64,000 nt of DNA from Ulva prolifera (GCA_023078555.1 CM041200.1:4802936-4866935), one strand, 5' to 3'. Positions 12,075-24,340 are shown, counted from the stretch's first letter. Made by a program: numbers and translations. Notes: generated by a model from the letters alone, not told the origin.

Positions 12075-15000
12075 ATGCACCGCTCTCACTCATGTGCGAC
12101 TTCATTGTTCGCATGCTTGAGTGCAGCGTCGCTGCTCGCGTCGGCCTCAGCTCGCCCAGTAGCGATCGGCTCGGTCTACAGCAGCAGTTCTAGCACAACG
12201 CATGACGCCTCTCTGCCTCGCCACGTGCTAGACTCCGGGGTGGACGTTGGGCGATGGGCTTTGGCCCAGTCAGGCAGGCGGATACAGCAGGGCGGGTTTG
12301 TTGGGACTGTACTAGACGTCGTCACTGTGGACCCCGAGGAGCCTGTAGATGACTATGCCACAGACCCACCAGCCGTAGATCCGGACGTCACCACCACCGG
12401 GCCCATCGCAGACTCTCCAAATGCGCCAGCCGCATCCAGCCCAGCAGCGCCCGCAGCTGCAGCCCCAGCAGCACAAACAACCCCAGCCACGGCATCAGCG
12501 CCAGATGACACGGCCACCCCGGCTGCGGCAACAACTCCAGCGGCCGAGCCTGTCGCCGAGGCGCCCGTGGCCACGCCGGCACCCACCACGGCTGCAACCC
12601 CCGCCGCTGTCCCTGACACAGCCACGCCCGCAGCCGCCCCGGCCGAGCCTGACGCTGCTGAACCTCAGCCAGACACCCCCGCAGAAGCCCCAGCGCTCCC
12701 GACGGCTCCCACTCCAGCCGCTGCGCCTGTGCTCCCAACGCCCGAGCCCTCTCCGGCCGCGGCGCCTGCAGCCACACCCACAGCTGCCCCCGCACCGGCG
12801 CCGTCCGTGTCTCCAGTAGCGGAGCCGGCAGATGTCCCCTCAGAGACCCCGGCGCCAACCACCGCCATCTCTCCAGTGCCGGAGGAACAGCCGGTGCCGG
12901 CTCCGGTGGAGCCTGCGGAAGTTCCCTCACCCACACTTGCACCCGCGCCAGCCCCTGCGCCGGATCCGGTCGCTCTGCCAGCTCCAGCACCCGCCCCAGA
13001 TCTCGGGCCGATCACAATCCTTGACCCCGCTCCGCTTCCCGTCCCCGATCCTGCCCCCATTCCCGCTCCTGACCTAGCCCCACTTCCTTCCCCTGAGCCT
13101 GTTTCGATCCCTACCCCTGATGCCGCCCCCGCCCCGGATCCAGTCCCCTTGCCTGAGCCTGAACCGCTGCCTGCCCCAGAGCCGGAGGTTAGTCCGCCTC
13201 CACCTCCCGAGGAGCCACCCGCAGCGGCCCCAGAGCCGGAGGAGGGCACCGAGACGCCCCCTGACGACAGTGAGACAGAGGAGGGGTCCAGCTCGCGGGT
13301 GGATTCCAGCACGGAGGATGAGGGCGGCGATGACGACGATGGCCCGAGCACCGGCGTGATCATCGCAGCAGTGGGCGCGGTGGTGGTCGCCATCGTGGCA
13401 TGCGTGCTGTGCGTGTGCTGCTGCAACAGCGGCAACTGCGGCAGCACCCGCCCGAAGGCGCCGCCGCCGATCGCGAGGACCCCCGGGCACTCTGGCCCCC
13501 TCGGCCACGCGGGCGGGCCGCCGCCGGCATCCCCAGCGGCGGCTGCCGGTGCGTACGCGGCCAATGGCGCGGTCGCCGGAGGCGGCGCGGCGGCGGCGGC
13601 GGCCGCCGCCGACGCCAGGCGGCAGCGCTCGCGCCGGCACGGCAGCGGCGGGTCGCCCGACTTCCCGGCAGACCCGCGGCAGTATCCCTCCAAGGCGCTA
13701 ATCTCACCGACGCGGCCGCAGCCGAACCAGAACGTCAACATCTACGACGATTCTGCCGCGTTTGCGCCGGAGCTGGCAGGGGTGTCGCCACAGGCCTACT
13801 CGCTGTCTCCTGCATACAAGTCCCCAACCGCGCGGCACGCCTCCCCGGCATACCCCTCCCCGCCCGCGCGCTCACCAGGCGCGCAGGCGTCTCTAGAGCG
13901 CTTCGATTCGCTCGCAGAGGCCGCCGCGCCGGCGCTCGCCGCCGCGTCGGCCCGCGTCAAGCACCGGCGGACACCCAGCCAGTCGTCCCCTGGACACCAC
14001 CACCGCGGCAGCCTCACCCCCGCACGCGTCTCTGCCGCCGACAGTTTGTATGCGACGGACCAGCACAGTGTAGAGAGCGGGGCGTCGCACCGTGGCAGCC
14101 ACATACAGTCGCCGTCGTTTGTGTCGCTGTACATGATGCCGGACGGCCATAGCGCCAACCGCGTGACGGAGGCGTACGAGTTTCTGACTCAGCACGCGGC
14201 GGACCGCGTGACGGTCGTGGCGGAGGACGCGCGTGCGGCCGGCCCGCACACGCTCGTGGAGACGCTGACGGGGACGGAGGCCGCAGAGGCGATGCCGGAG
14301 ACACCGATGCAGGTTCTCGAGAAGCAGCTCGACTGGATCGAGAGCGCCGGTGGCGTGCTGATTGAGAAGTACCAGTGCGTTCCACTGCCTGTGCCCATGC
14401 ATGTGGTGTCGACGCGCCGCGGACGTAGCCTGCGTGTTCTGTCTTGCTGTTGGACACTCTTGCGCATGCCCAGACTTCCAGCGCTATGAGTGGTGCTGCA
14501 GCGGATCGTCCTCGGATGCGTCGAGTCCTTGCAGTCCCTGGCCGAGTTGAATGAAAGTGGAGCATTGGCCGGGGACGTGCAGGCCTCTGCTGCGGGGCCG
14601 CGACAGCACCTGACCGCCATGCAGCATGTCAATAGTGCTCCTGGGAGCGTCGTGGTGTCAAAAACAAGTGTTACCTGCCAATCCAGGTACACCGGTGAAT
14701 GCGCACCTGTCGCACCAGGATCTCACACGCCCAATCAGCCTTGATACAAGCTGCGTGCCGGGCCAGCGCTCACGTACATCGTATTGGTGGGAGCCAGTGC
14801 ATGGCAGGAGCAGGCTTCAACAGGATGTTCAGGATCCGCGGACCCGCAGACTACTAGCAACCACCCTCGCACTCATACCACCACTCCTCACACTCATGAT
14901 GCCACGGCACGTGCAGGCTGGAGGGAGCGCTACAGCGGCGCCGCGGCGGCCAGGGCATGGTTGCCTTCGTCTCGGACCGCGCGAGCGAAACCAAGTACGC

Positions 15001-17039
15001 CGTGAAGTTCTACTTCGGGCCCAACGCGTTCCGCCGCGAACAAGCGGCCATCACGGCCCCGGAGCTCGCGCACGCGATGCCGGCGTGCGTCGACATCATC
15101 GACGACCCCGCCCTGCGCCGCCTGCCGCCACAGAACGGCGTGCCGCCGCCGCAGCACGGCATGCTGCCGCCGATGATCATCACGGAGCGGGGGGAGTGCC
15201 TGCGGGAGTACGTCAGCCGGAAGCACCCCGACTTCGTGTCGTGCCTGCAGATCATCGTGCACATCGCGGAGAAGCTGCAGATCATGCACATGGCGGGCTT
15301 TGCGCACCGCGACCTCAAGCCCGGGAACTGCATTTGGCTGCCCTCGCAGAACACATGGTCGCTCATCGACTTTGGGTGTACTGCGCCCTGTGGTGCGTGC
15401 CTGCCCCTCCCCCCTTGGCCTCCCCTCCCCCCTTGGCCTGCGGATGGCGGGGTTGATACAAACGGCCATGCTCCTGTTCTGCGTGTGATGGCTGGGTTGT
15501 GGCCCGCATTGTCGCTGTGCACGACAGGGGCGCTAGTGTGTGCTTGCCTCTGTCGGGCGCGCATATCCTCTGTTGTGACCGCCCGGCTGCATGGCATCCA
15601 GGTGCTTGTGGCCCATGCTCCGCCATCATACGCGATCTGTGCCAACGATGCACATGATACCCTATGTACACACCCTTGGGTCGCCGCCACGTTGTTGAGC
15701 AGCCTTTGAAGCAGCCCTCGACTCCCGGCCTTCTCCACGTCCTCCAACTCCCATCTGTTCATGTATTCATCCCGTGCTTTCAACGCAAGCAAACACGAGC
15801 CATACACGGGCGCAGGGCGATTGCACAGCAGCACGCTGCCGCAGAACCCCTCTCTAGAGAAGACAAGAAACCAAAAGCAACCGTCATTTGCAAGTCAGCA
15901 CGTGAGGACAACAGAGAGCTGGTGTGCAGGGAGCAAGGTGCCGGTGTCCTTCACCCTGAAGTACGCGGCGCCTGAGACGGTGCAGGCGTTCACGCGCGGC
16001 CGCGACGCCGTCGTCGCCGACACCGCCGTCGACGTCTTTGCCTTCGGCATCATGTGCTACGAGCTCCTCACGCGGCGGCAGTACTACCCCAAGGACTGCA
16101 GCGGCCAGGACGTCGGTGAGATGCTCGCGGGCAGCCGGCGGCTGCCACATGAGAGCATGGATGACGCGACCGCGCGGCGCCTCGGCGTCCTCCGCTCGTG
16201 CGCCCCCACTCTCCCCATGCCCTTGCCACCGACAGCGACTGTTGGTCTGTTTTCTGTCCCGGGTTCTGGACTTTGGAGCCGTCACTGTGCCAATGGGCAC
16301 GGCTGTTTTATCATGCATACACACATACTTATCGTGTTTGTGACGAATGCTTTGCGCCGGTTGAGTGTGGCGTTGTGCTAAGGGACTGCTTGTCTGCTCC
16401 GTGCGGGGCTTCAATCTTTGGCTGGAATTACCGGCAGGGATGTGTTGCGAGCCCAGCCTCGTGCCATGAATAGGTGTGTGGGTTTGCAAGTGGCTTCCGG
16501 CCACCTGCTTCATGCCCGGCCTCTGTCCTTTGTAACTACATACGTACCTCTGCATTCACGCGGGGCACTTGCTAACAAGGCAGTGGCTCCGCATGTGGTG
16601 GCGCAGCAATTGTGTGAGCTGCCACCCTCACCCACGTGCTGCGCGGCTGCGGCAGTGGGTGCTGTTTTGTGTGCTCGGCTCGGCGTCTATCACCTCTGTA
16701 TTTTTCGTGCTCACGCTGCGCGTGGTCACAGCTTCCTCTGGCACGGGAGTTGATCCGCAGAGTCAGAAGAGCTGCCTTCGTGGATAGCTGTGGGTCATCG
16801 TCGGGGGCGCTTCTGACGCCACATGCATCACCTGGCCTCCGCCGTGCATGTGATCTGCTGGCGTCATCGCGAACGGGCGCGGGTGTCACGCACTGAAAGG
16901 GGAAAACAGGAGCATGTGGTGGTGCAGGATCGTTCTGAAGATGCTGGAGCGGAGCCCGGACATGCGCACCTCGATCAGCGACCTCCTGCGCACCTGCAGC
17001 CGCATGTTCCAGACGGGCGAGCAGACGATCGACGTATAG
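12075..17039 (+). CDS. Receptor-like protein kinase with proline-rich outer domain
   Basis: Predicted single-pass membrane kinase of about 1051 residues. The ATG at 12075 begins a clear signal peptide (LFACLSAASLLASASA). Residues of about 110-400 are Pro/Ala/Glu-rich with PAP and PxP repeats, recalling extensin or cell-wall glycoproteins; an acidic stretch follows. A membrane helix lies at about 427-450 (GVIIAAVGAVVVAIVACVLC, then CCC). The kinase domain is assembled from exons 12075-14374, 14917-15392, 15930-16197 and 16928-17039, all with matching phase. It has loop RRGGQGMVAFV, lysine in YAVKFYF (residue 796), catalytic loop HRDLKPGN (about 897), DFG (about 917), KYAAPE and DVFAFGIMCYELLT. 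The catalytic residues expected of an active Ser/Thr kinase are present. The layout resembles plant PERK kinases, but descent is not shown. GC content is higher than in neighbouring genes. Confidence 0.88.
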
Positions 17040-19775
17040 GGAGAGTGCTGCAGGAGCTCCCCGCCGCGCACTTTCCGCGTTGCTGCGGCGGGGGCCACGG
17101 CTCTCGCGACGCCATCGGGACCCGCCTGCCGTGTGTGGAGTCCGCTTTGTGGCTTCGCGACCGGCCTGCAGCTTGTGTAGCAAGCGCTCATGCTTGCTCG
17201 CGCCGCTTTGATCGCCACAGGCCTCGGACCCGCGCACCGGTGGAAACACGGACGAGCTGGCATGTCTGCTGGGCGTTGCAGCTCGTGTGGTGTTGAGCAA
17301 CGGGCCAGTGTGGGTGACTCGTGGTGCCAGCGACGGGCAACAGCATGCGCGTAGGTGACTCTGCACAGTCACATTCAGCCAATTATCTCTATTTGCATGA
17401 GTTCCGGGGCTGCCTTAGGTGTAGAATAGCATAGTGTGCACAGCTGCTGCTGTGCAGAGTGGTGCCTGTTTTGATGGTGCTTTTCTGAGCTCATCGCGGT
17501 GGTTCCGTTGGGGACCAGGGCAGGCAGCTTCGATCGGCCTGTGTTGGAGATGGCGCCGAGCGTGCTACCACTGTAGGGGTGCGTATGCGCAATTTTCATA
17601 GTTGTTTGCCGGGGTGCAGACGCCTCGTGGGATGTGGCGGAGCAGGGGCCTGGCAGCAGACGGTCCATGCGCGCCGTTGGACTGTTGTCCCTTTGACTGT
17701 TCACGAGGATTGGGACAGGCGCTCACATCGAATTTAATCAGGAATGCTTGTTCAAGTGCCAAACCTCGTGACTTGATGTGAGGGGCGGCCAATGTCGGTC
17801 CCCACAAGTTGCAATGCTACATACTACTGCGTGTTCATGGCCATGCTCTCACCATGTTGCAGAGGCTTGCACCGCACAGCCCAAGCTGTGTGATGCAGTC
17901 ACAGTCCACATTTGCTGAAGCTCACTGGTGCATACATGGGCTTCTACTAGTCGGATCGTATGGACACGTCGTGATATGCTCGCGGGCCAGGGTACAGCAG
18001 CTGGACAGCTGTGATGGCATTGGAATGTAAAACTTTCCTACCAGGTTGGGAGGCGCCCAGACCCAGACTAGTGACGGCGTGGACGTTCAGGACACCTCAC
18101 ACCGACTTTGAAACTGTCAGAGGCCATAGCATGGCTAATTCAGGCCAAATGAAGGATCATTCGGGCACTTTTGTCGACTCTTTGCAACTTGGGCCAACGG
18201 CGGCAGGATGATGTTTTGGGCAACTGACAAGCTCCCTGCATCCTCCCCCAGGTCGGTCAGAAGAGCTCAGGCCGTGTCCAAAAGGACTCTGCACTGCCTG
18301 AACACGCTGGCCTGTGTGCATAGCTCCATCTGGGCTAGCCCAGCTTCATGGGATGTATGGGGAAGGTATACGTGTGGTGTTTGCACGAATGTGCTTTGCC
18401 ATAAAACAAAATTCCTTTGTGCTCACTTCCACATTGAGCAGCACACACCAAGGTGTGACGCTGAACATGTGGTCGCTGGCTGGCCCATGCGTGTGCCCAT
18501 GCGTGTGCTAGGTAAGGTCTACTGGGCTTTCCCATGGCTTTGTATCTTGTTGCAACACAATACTGGAGCCTGTGTTCAGGTTGGCCGTTCTTAAAGCGAA
18601 GCAAGAAGCTGACATCCCTGCGACACTATCTTGCATTGAGCCTGTCTGATGATGATGCCTGTCTTCTGTTCAGTGAGCCTCCTGAATTTTGAGGTGCTAT
18701 TCTACCTGTGCAAATTTGAACCGAGACCCGCCCAAGGTTTACAACCACGACAGCATTGGCATGCTACCAGGCGCAGCACCTGTGGAGTGTGCAAGGACCG
18801 GACGAAAGCTTCAGCTATTTCCAGGAGCCTGTGGTCGGTGCTATATATATAGCCGAACACGCACTATTTGCATGGTCAAAGCAATACTGTATTTGTGCAG
18901 TGCACCAGAGCATCTGCTCAGATTCTGCTTGCCAGTGTAAACATGCAACAACAGCCGAGCAGCACGGGATAGGTACTGCTGATAGATGACAAGACACCTC
19001 AACCTGAGTATGATTTCTGAAAGTACAAATTAAATCGCCGGCAACGATCAAAGCAGGTCTGCAACTGCGGCATCTGGGATAGTCCATGACGCCTTTGAGC
19101 ATATGCCAACGGCCCAGGTCCGTCACAAACTGCAACTCACAGAACCATCCGCTGGTCAGCATGAGTGACATTTGAAGTACGACGCAGTGCAGGCCGCGTT
19201 GGCCATAAGCACCACACGTCGCTGCATACAAGAGCCAGCCACAGCATACTACAGCGTACACGAATTCTAGCATGGACACATCGTATGATGTTTGCGTCAG
19301 ATGAAGCGATCGCTCGAAACAGATCCGGGATCCATGCATGTGCATTTCGATGAAATGCTTCCTGCCACCCTGGATGATCGACTCCTTGACTGATGAGTGG
19401 GGCCGATGTTGCCTTGTTGTGGCCTATGACAAGCCTAATGTCCGTCTGCGTTGTCCCTTTTGGCCGTGCCATCACTGGACGTGGCCTTGGCACAGCAGCT
19501 GTGGCCTGCAGGTGGCCAGCTGGCTGCCGTTAGCCGTTCCGTTGCCTTATGGCCACGCCTGCTTGCAGCATTGAAGACGCTTGATGCTGAAGTCCTGTAT
19601 GGTACGGCCAGATCTCGGATCAGCCATATGTCTGAGAACCTGTCAGAATGGCCTGTATGACGCGGACTGAAGCTGGCCCCATGTCGTGTATTCGAGACAG
19701 GCCAACTCAAGCGGGCACTGAGATAAAAGTAAATGTGTCAATGATTAACATACACCTGACCAACGTCATCAAAGT
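17040..19775. other. Gene-poor stretch with weak open frames
   Basis: No family was recognised. The longest frame is on the minus strand at 18815-19345 (176 codons, ATG start, containing SGWFCELQFVTDLGRWHMLK); it could be part of a gene but lacks supporting exons. A plus frame at 19451-19660 (LAALKTLDAEVLYGT) is also unsupported. The start of the stretch is probably the kinase 3' untranslated region. Confidence 0.3.
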
Positions 19776-19847
19776 GTGGAATTGGTCTAGTGGTTATGAT
19801 TTCTCCCTTCCAAGGAGGAGAGTCGGGTTCGATTCCCGGATTCCATG
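19776..19847 (+). tRNA. tRNA-Gly (anticodon TCC)
   Basis: A full cloverleaf can be drawn. The acceptor stem is 7 pairs (19776-19782 with 19840-19846, first pair G-T); the D stem is short. The anticodon stem is 19802-19806 with 19814-19818 around a seven-base loop whose anticodon TCC is at 19809-19811. The T stem is 19823-19827 with 19835-19839 around TTCGATT. The discriminator is G at 19847. No intron is present and no CCA is encoded, as expected for a nuclear gene. Confidence 0.9.
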
Positions 19848-21353
19848 GGAATCTTCCCTTTTTCCCTTACCCTGCATTTGGGTCATCGCAGTAGAGGGTG
19901 TTAATAGGAGACGCACCGCAGGAACTCACAGCACAATCAAGCCGTGAACCGACGCAGTACATCGCCAACAGATGCAGCCACTCAATGCAGCTAGTGCAGG
20001 GCGTATGCTTACCCCACATGCAAACAAGGATCAAGGTCCACAAGAAAGCTTGGAGGTGATGTACACATGAGATCTGAAGTCTTGTAAGGTAGACTCCTTT
20101 TAGTTGAAGTGCGTGCAAGGTCAAGGTGGAGGAGGTGGCCACCAGGTGATTAGAGTGGCGGCTCACACTACTTCACGATGTGGCAAGGGCATGCGTACAA
20201 ATTCGCCAATTACTTGTTCATGCACTTCCAGCCAACTTGCCATCGGCACGCGTCGCGAGGGGCCCCAATCACGTGCACCGGGGCAACGGGCTATATGACA
20301 CGTGTCTGCCTCATGAATCATGATTCATGATGCGCACATGGACCTCCTCGCCACGCTGCTGCTCGTGCCAGGTGCAGGGCTGCAAATTAAGGCACTTGGA
20401 CTTGCAATTAAGGGTTAATTCAGAACAATTAACTAAGGTCCAGTTTTCGTGTAAAGCAACCGAGGGCCAAACTAGCAGGTCAAGGCCTTTAATATGCGCT
20501 CATGGCGGAAAATTAAGGATTTATTACAAGTTAGATTTCAGTATATGAGCCTCGTGTCAGAGTGACTCGGTCCAGCGATGGTCGCCTTTGCAAAGGCAAC
20601 CATGGCCGCCATGCGAGTGCTGACATATTGCCACACATTTCTGAGGGTACTCTTGTGGCAACCCGGTGACATGGCCGCTATACCATTGGGATTGCCATGG
20701 CTCCGCTCGTGCGCGCATCTTGTACAATGCTCTCACACACATTACGTCCGCGTGGACAAATCACTGAGGAGGAAGCAGGTGTGTGATCAAGTCACAAACA
20801 ACTGTCATGATTTCTGTCCAGATCAGCTATCTTGCACACAACTGTATTGAAGCAGCTCTACACTATGGTGGGTATGAAACTTTGTGCCATGCATCACAGT
20901 GCCGTGTTCATACTTCAAACAAGTCAAGTCCATGACTCCTCGTTGGCCTCGCTATCATAAAAGATTGGCAGATTTGATTACACAATGTGAACTGTTCATG
21001 CCCATTGCAAGGTGAATTGCAAGTTAAATTATGAAGTTGTAACTTGATCAATTGATATTTGGGTTGTCCAATTAGCGTAACTGTCATTTCACGCATGTGG
21101 CCGTGCTTGCATGCCTCATGAATGCACACCTACAACTACTTAATGCAAGTTACACATGAACTTAAACGATTAATCGCCAAAACTAGAATTTAGGGTTAAT
21201 TAACATGACTTCATTCACGCCTCAAGCATGCTTATTTTGTACTCTGCAGCACTAGCCAAGCGCTGTCGCGGACGGCCCAGTGTCATGAATTCCGTCGACA
21301 CTAGGTCAAAGCTAGTCAAAGCACTCAACTGTGCAGCGAGAGCTACTCGCACC
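19848..21353. other. AT-richer intergenic DNA, no gene seen
   Basis: Contains scattered AATTAA/TTAATT motifs (20380-20530 and 21150-21200) and a small palindrome TGAATCATGATTCA near 20311-20324. No reading frame looks like a protein. It may be the decayed interior of a transposon, but no termini were matched. Confidence 0.3.
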
Positions 21354-21387
21354 TAACAAACTAGGTGTTTAAACACCTAGTTTGTTA
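21354..21387. repeat. 34-bp perfect palindrome
   Basis: The 17 bases at 21354-21370 are the exact reverse complement of 21371-21387; the centre is CTAGGTGTTTAAACACCTAG. It has no spacer. It may be the joined ends of a small inverted-repeat element, a fold-back transposon relic or a protein-binding site; the sequence alone does not decide. Confidence 0.85.
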
Positions 21388-21934
21388 CACGTAGCCCCCA
21401 CAGCAAGTGCACATGGTGATGCACGCAGAAGGTGACACGTGGCAGCCGCCAGCCCGCGAGTGAGAAGACGAATTCCAGCGCCCTGTATAGGTCGAACAAG
21501 GTCATGGTTCAAGTATCTGACTCAGATCCTGTTCAAATGAAAGCGCGAGTGGAAGCGTCATACCGTAAGTTTGGTTGGGCGCAATGTTAAGTATGTGTGC
21601 GGAGTACTTTGCACATGACGCCTGAGATCTGGGATCACACATGCATGGTCAGTATATATCGATCCACAGTTGAGCTGGGTGACTTCTACCAGTTGTACCA
21701 CTACCATTCGCTAGGCTACGACGGCGGGAGTGCACAGCTTCGAGCATCTACCGACCGGGACAAAGAAAACGACACGCATGCGGCGTTTCATTTCTTTCCG
21801 TGAGGCGCGGTAGGTTTTGATAGATAGGTGGAGTGGTGGAATGCCCATCAAGGCACCAATTTACTCGAGAATTCTTCGGATCCGAAGAAGTGCTAGACGA
21901 ATACTGTGGCGAAGTGTAGCAGCCACTGTGTTGT

Positions 21935-22289
21935 CTGTCACAATGCATGAGCATGCGGGCAGCAGCGTGGTAACAGGAGCACCCATGCACGATCGATCCG
22001 CGGATCGGGTGTAGGGGTAAGCCGCCAGCGGGACTGTACCGGAGTAGCGAGGGAGCTCCCTCTAGATCTTGCGAGGATCTCCCACCGTAAACTTGACTAT
22101 TCGGTGTGCATATATTGATGTGCACGCTAAGAGTTGTAACCATTATTCTTACTGTTTCACGGTACTAGTGTTCTCCCCAACAGTGTTCCAAGGTTCTACC
22201 TCTGTGCGCAACAGGTATGGAGCACTGGCTGACCGACCTGAACTGTCCATGACTGCGCGTCTGACATGCATAAAAGATAGCGTTCTGAC
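21935..22289. repeat. Diverged direct repeat, copy 1
   Basis: It aligns by eye over its whole length with 23093-23440, including CTGTCACAATGCATGAGC near the start, shared GGGGTAAGCCGCCAGC, TGTTTCACGGTACTAGT and GACTGCGCGTCTGAC near the end, with many substitutions and small gaps. A minus-strand frame (GGLPLHPIRG, then HAAARMLMHCD) is kept in both copies. It could be paired ends of an old element or a duplicated segment. Confidence 0.75.
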
Positions 22290-23092
22290 ATTGGCTCCCG
22301 TGTAATTCGTGTCATGCGGACCGTTATAGACCTGCATGTTCTGTCGCCAGCGGACTACGGTGTTCGTGCCATTGACACAAGTTCACGTGTTGAATCTACA
22401 CCACAATACCGTCGGGTGTGCATGTTTGCGATGTGTGACTGCACATGACAACCGTGCGGCAGCAACTGACAATCACGATGCCCCGTTGCGAAAGAATAAA
22501 ATAAGCAGCATGTGTGAGCCATCACAACATTTTATTGAACAATGTATTGAATTGATGGATGTAAGCGGCTCCGGACACGACACTACCTGGTGCATATGGA
22601 TTGCGGATTGTCCACTAACACCATGGTGCCCTGCATGGCACACTCAACCAATACTAGCCATGCCGTCACGCGCAATGTGACGCCTCACGAGCCGTGCGAG
22701 ATGCTCCATCGGTGTCGCATGCGCATGTCGGTTGTGTATAACCTTCAAGTTTCGACGCAGCAGCTAGACTATTATGCTAACCATCGAGGAACTAGAGAAA
22801 GGGGAGCAGAGCTTCCAAAAGACGGGCACAACGCACCCCCAACCACCATAGAGCGGAGGCAAACATGTCAACTCCGCGTGAGAAAGGCGACGGCATGCTC
22901 GATCCGTGACGATGGCTGGAACGGGTGAACGGTGATGTGCAAAAGCGGGCCCCAATTTCACAGCAATTTGTAGAGAGTGAGATAGTGGGTTGTAGCCACC
23001 CTTGTAGCACATAACAAGCATCCCGTGTTGCTGCAGGTTGGCAATCGCAGCCGTTGTAGTGCCTCGCTTGACTCTGTGTTACAAGGACAAAG

Positions 23093-23440
23093 CTGTCACA
23101 ATGCATGAGCCTGCGGGCAGCAGCGTGGTGACAGGTGCACCCATGCACGGACGATCTGCGGATCCGGTGCAGGGGTAAGCCGCCAGCCGTGATTGTCTCG
23201 ATGTAGTGAGAGAGATCGTGCGAGGGTTTCCCGTCGTAACCTTGAGTGTTCAGTGTGCATATAAGCATGTGCACATTGAGATCTGTAACCATTCTTATCA
23301 CTGTTTCACGGTACTAGTTGTATCCTGATTCTCCCCCGCATTCCTCGGTTCTACCTCTGTGCGCAGCAGGTATGGAATGCTGGCTGGCTGACTTGACTTA
23401 AGACTGCGCGTCTGACCTGCAGATAGAGAGCGTTTCTGAC
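23093..23440. repeat. Diverged direct repeat, copy 2
   Basis: Partner of 21935-22289 in the same orientation, about 1.16 kb apart start to start. The minus-strand frame across it (GGLPLHRIRR, then HAAARRLMHCD) matches the one in copy 1. It directly abuts the CA-rich repeat that follows. Confidence 0.75.
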
Positions 23441-23770
23441 AAAAGCGAGCGAGGTAGGTAGCACCGTGGGCAACGACAAGGGAACCTCACACCACGCAAA
23501 CAGCTACATGCAACATAGACCAACACACCCATGCAACCGCAAACGTCAGCACCTGCCCTGGCCGCGGCCATACATACACATGCCCCCATACTCCACACCC
23601 ACAACCACACTCGCACGCCCACCCCCGCCCGCACCAGAGCCACGAAAGCACAAGCAAACCAAGCTGCAAGGCCAAACACACAGAGAACCCCACAACAGTC
23701 CCGGGGAGGCCCCCGCCTCCCCGGGAGCTGGGTTTTGCTGCAGCAAAACCCACACCACCCATCAGGTGGT
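23436..23770. repeat. CA-rich repeat, copy A, with stacked hairpins
   Basis: Shares ordered blocks with 53697-54328: a head with AGCACCG, GGGAACC, CACACCACGCAA and CCAACACACCCA, and a tail with AGAGCC, CGAAA and ACCCC-ACAACA before CCGGGGA. Copy A then has three inverted repeats in a row: an 11-bp stem with 4-base loop (23700-23725), a spacer-free 24-bp palindrome (23729-23752) and a 6-bp stem (23754-23770). The plus strand is strongly C over G. Long open frames on both strands here are a result of composition. Confidence 0.6.
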
Positions 23771-24049
23771 CCCCACCCACACACCACCCCGCTCAGCTGT
23801 GCACTCGGAACCCAAATCCCCAAACCCCAACCCGCCCTGCCGGAGCCCCCCCCCCCCCAAGTGCACGGCAAGGGCGTCGCCAACTTTGCGGCACGCCGAG
23901 CGCAAGGCCAACCACCTAGGCAAACGGCAAGCTGGTGCTGTCACCGCCACAAAGCGGACAAGGCCACGAGTGCCAACGGCGACAACTGCACAATAGGCAG
24001 CTAGGGGTGGGGGCGTGTTGCCGCTCAGGCTGGGTGGTGTGTGAGCGGC

Positions 24050-24340
24050 GTGAGGTCATCGGACGGGACTGTCGAACACGTCAAAACTGCCTCGCCCGCC
24101 TGAAGTGCCATCAGCGGGGTAGCGGCGTGCACCTATCGCGTCACCGCGCGGCACAACATCGTGGACACGCCGTGCATCGCGTTCTCCAGGATCAGCCGCC
24201 CGGGAGCCGGGGGTTGCGCCCGAGCCTACAACAATGTGAACAAGCCGGTTGAGGATGGCGAATGCGGCTGGGCCAATCTGTCCGCACATCGCGCTTGTGC
24301 TGATTGGCAAGCCGCCGCAGTGGCGCCGCCACATTTTGCC
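24050..24340 (-). mobile_element. Probable non-LTR (LINE) reverse transcriptase remnant
   Basis: Read on the minus strand, one frame gives FAILNRLVHIVV and the next gives PAPGRLILENAMHGVSTM. These recall the LINE reverse-transcriptase stretch in which an anchoring 'ILxNRL' is followed some 15-20 residues later by a 'GF-PGR-I-DN' motif. The match is split over two frames and stops follow soon after, so it is a decayed piece. The region is GC-rich relative to its surroundings. The reading is from memory of family motifs and is tentative. Confidence 0.35.

Noticed and set aside
12665-13741. 358-codon minus-strand frame (Gly/Ala/Ser-rich) opposite the kinase gene
   Set aside because: It is the antisense of the Pro/Ala-rich exon; GC-rich codons free of stops on one strand leave the other open as well. 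The plus frame has signal peptide, membrane helix and kinase.
23700-23725. GC-rich hairpin read as a bacterial intrinsic terminator
   Set aside because: The window is eukaryotic nuclear DNA and no U-tract or gene end is placed there; a repeat-end role fits better.
23398-23883. 161-codon minus-strand frame rich in Gly, Trp, Cys and Val
   Set aside because: Lies over the CA-rich repeat and hairpins; the amino-acid make-up just reflects GT/GG runs.
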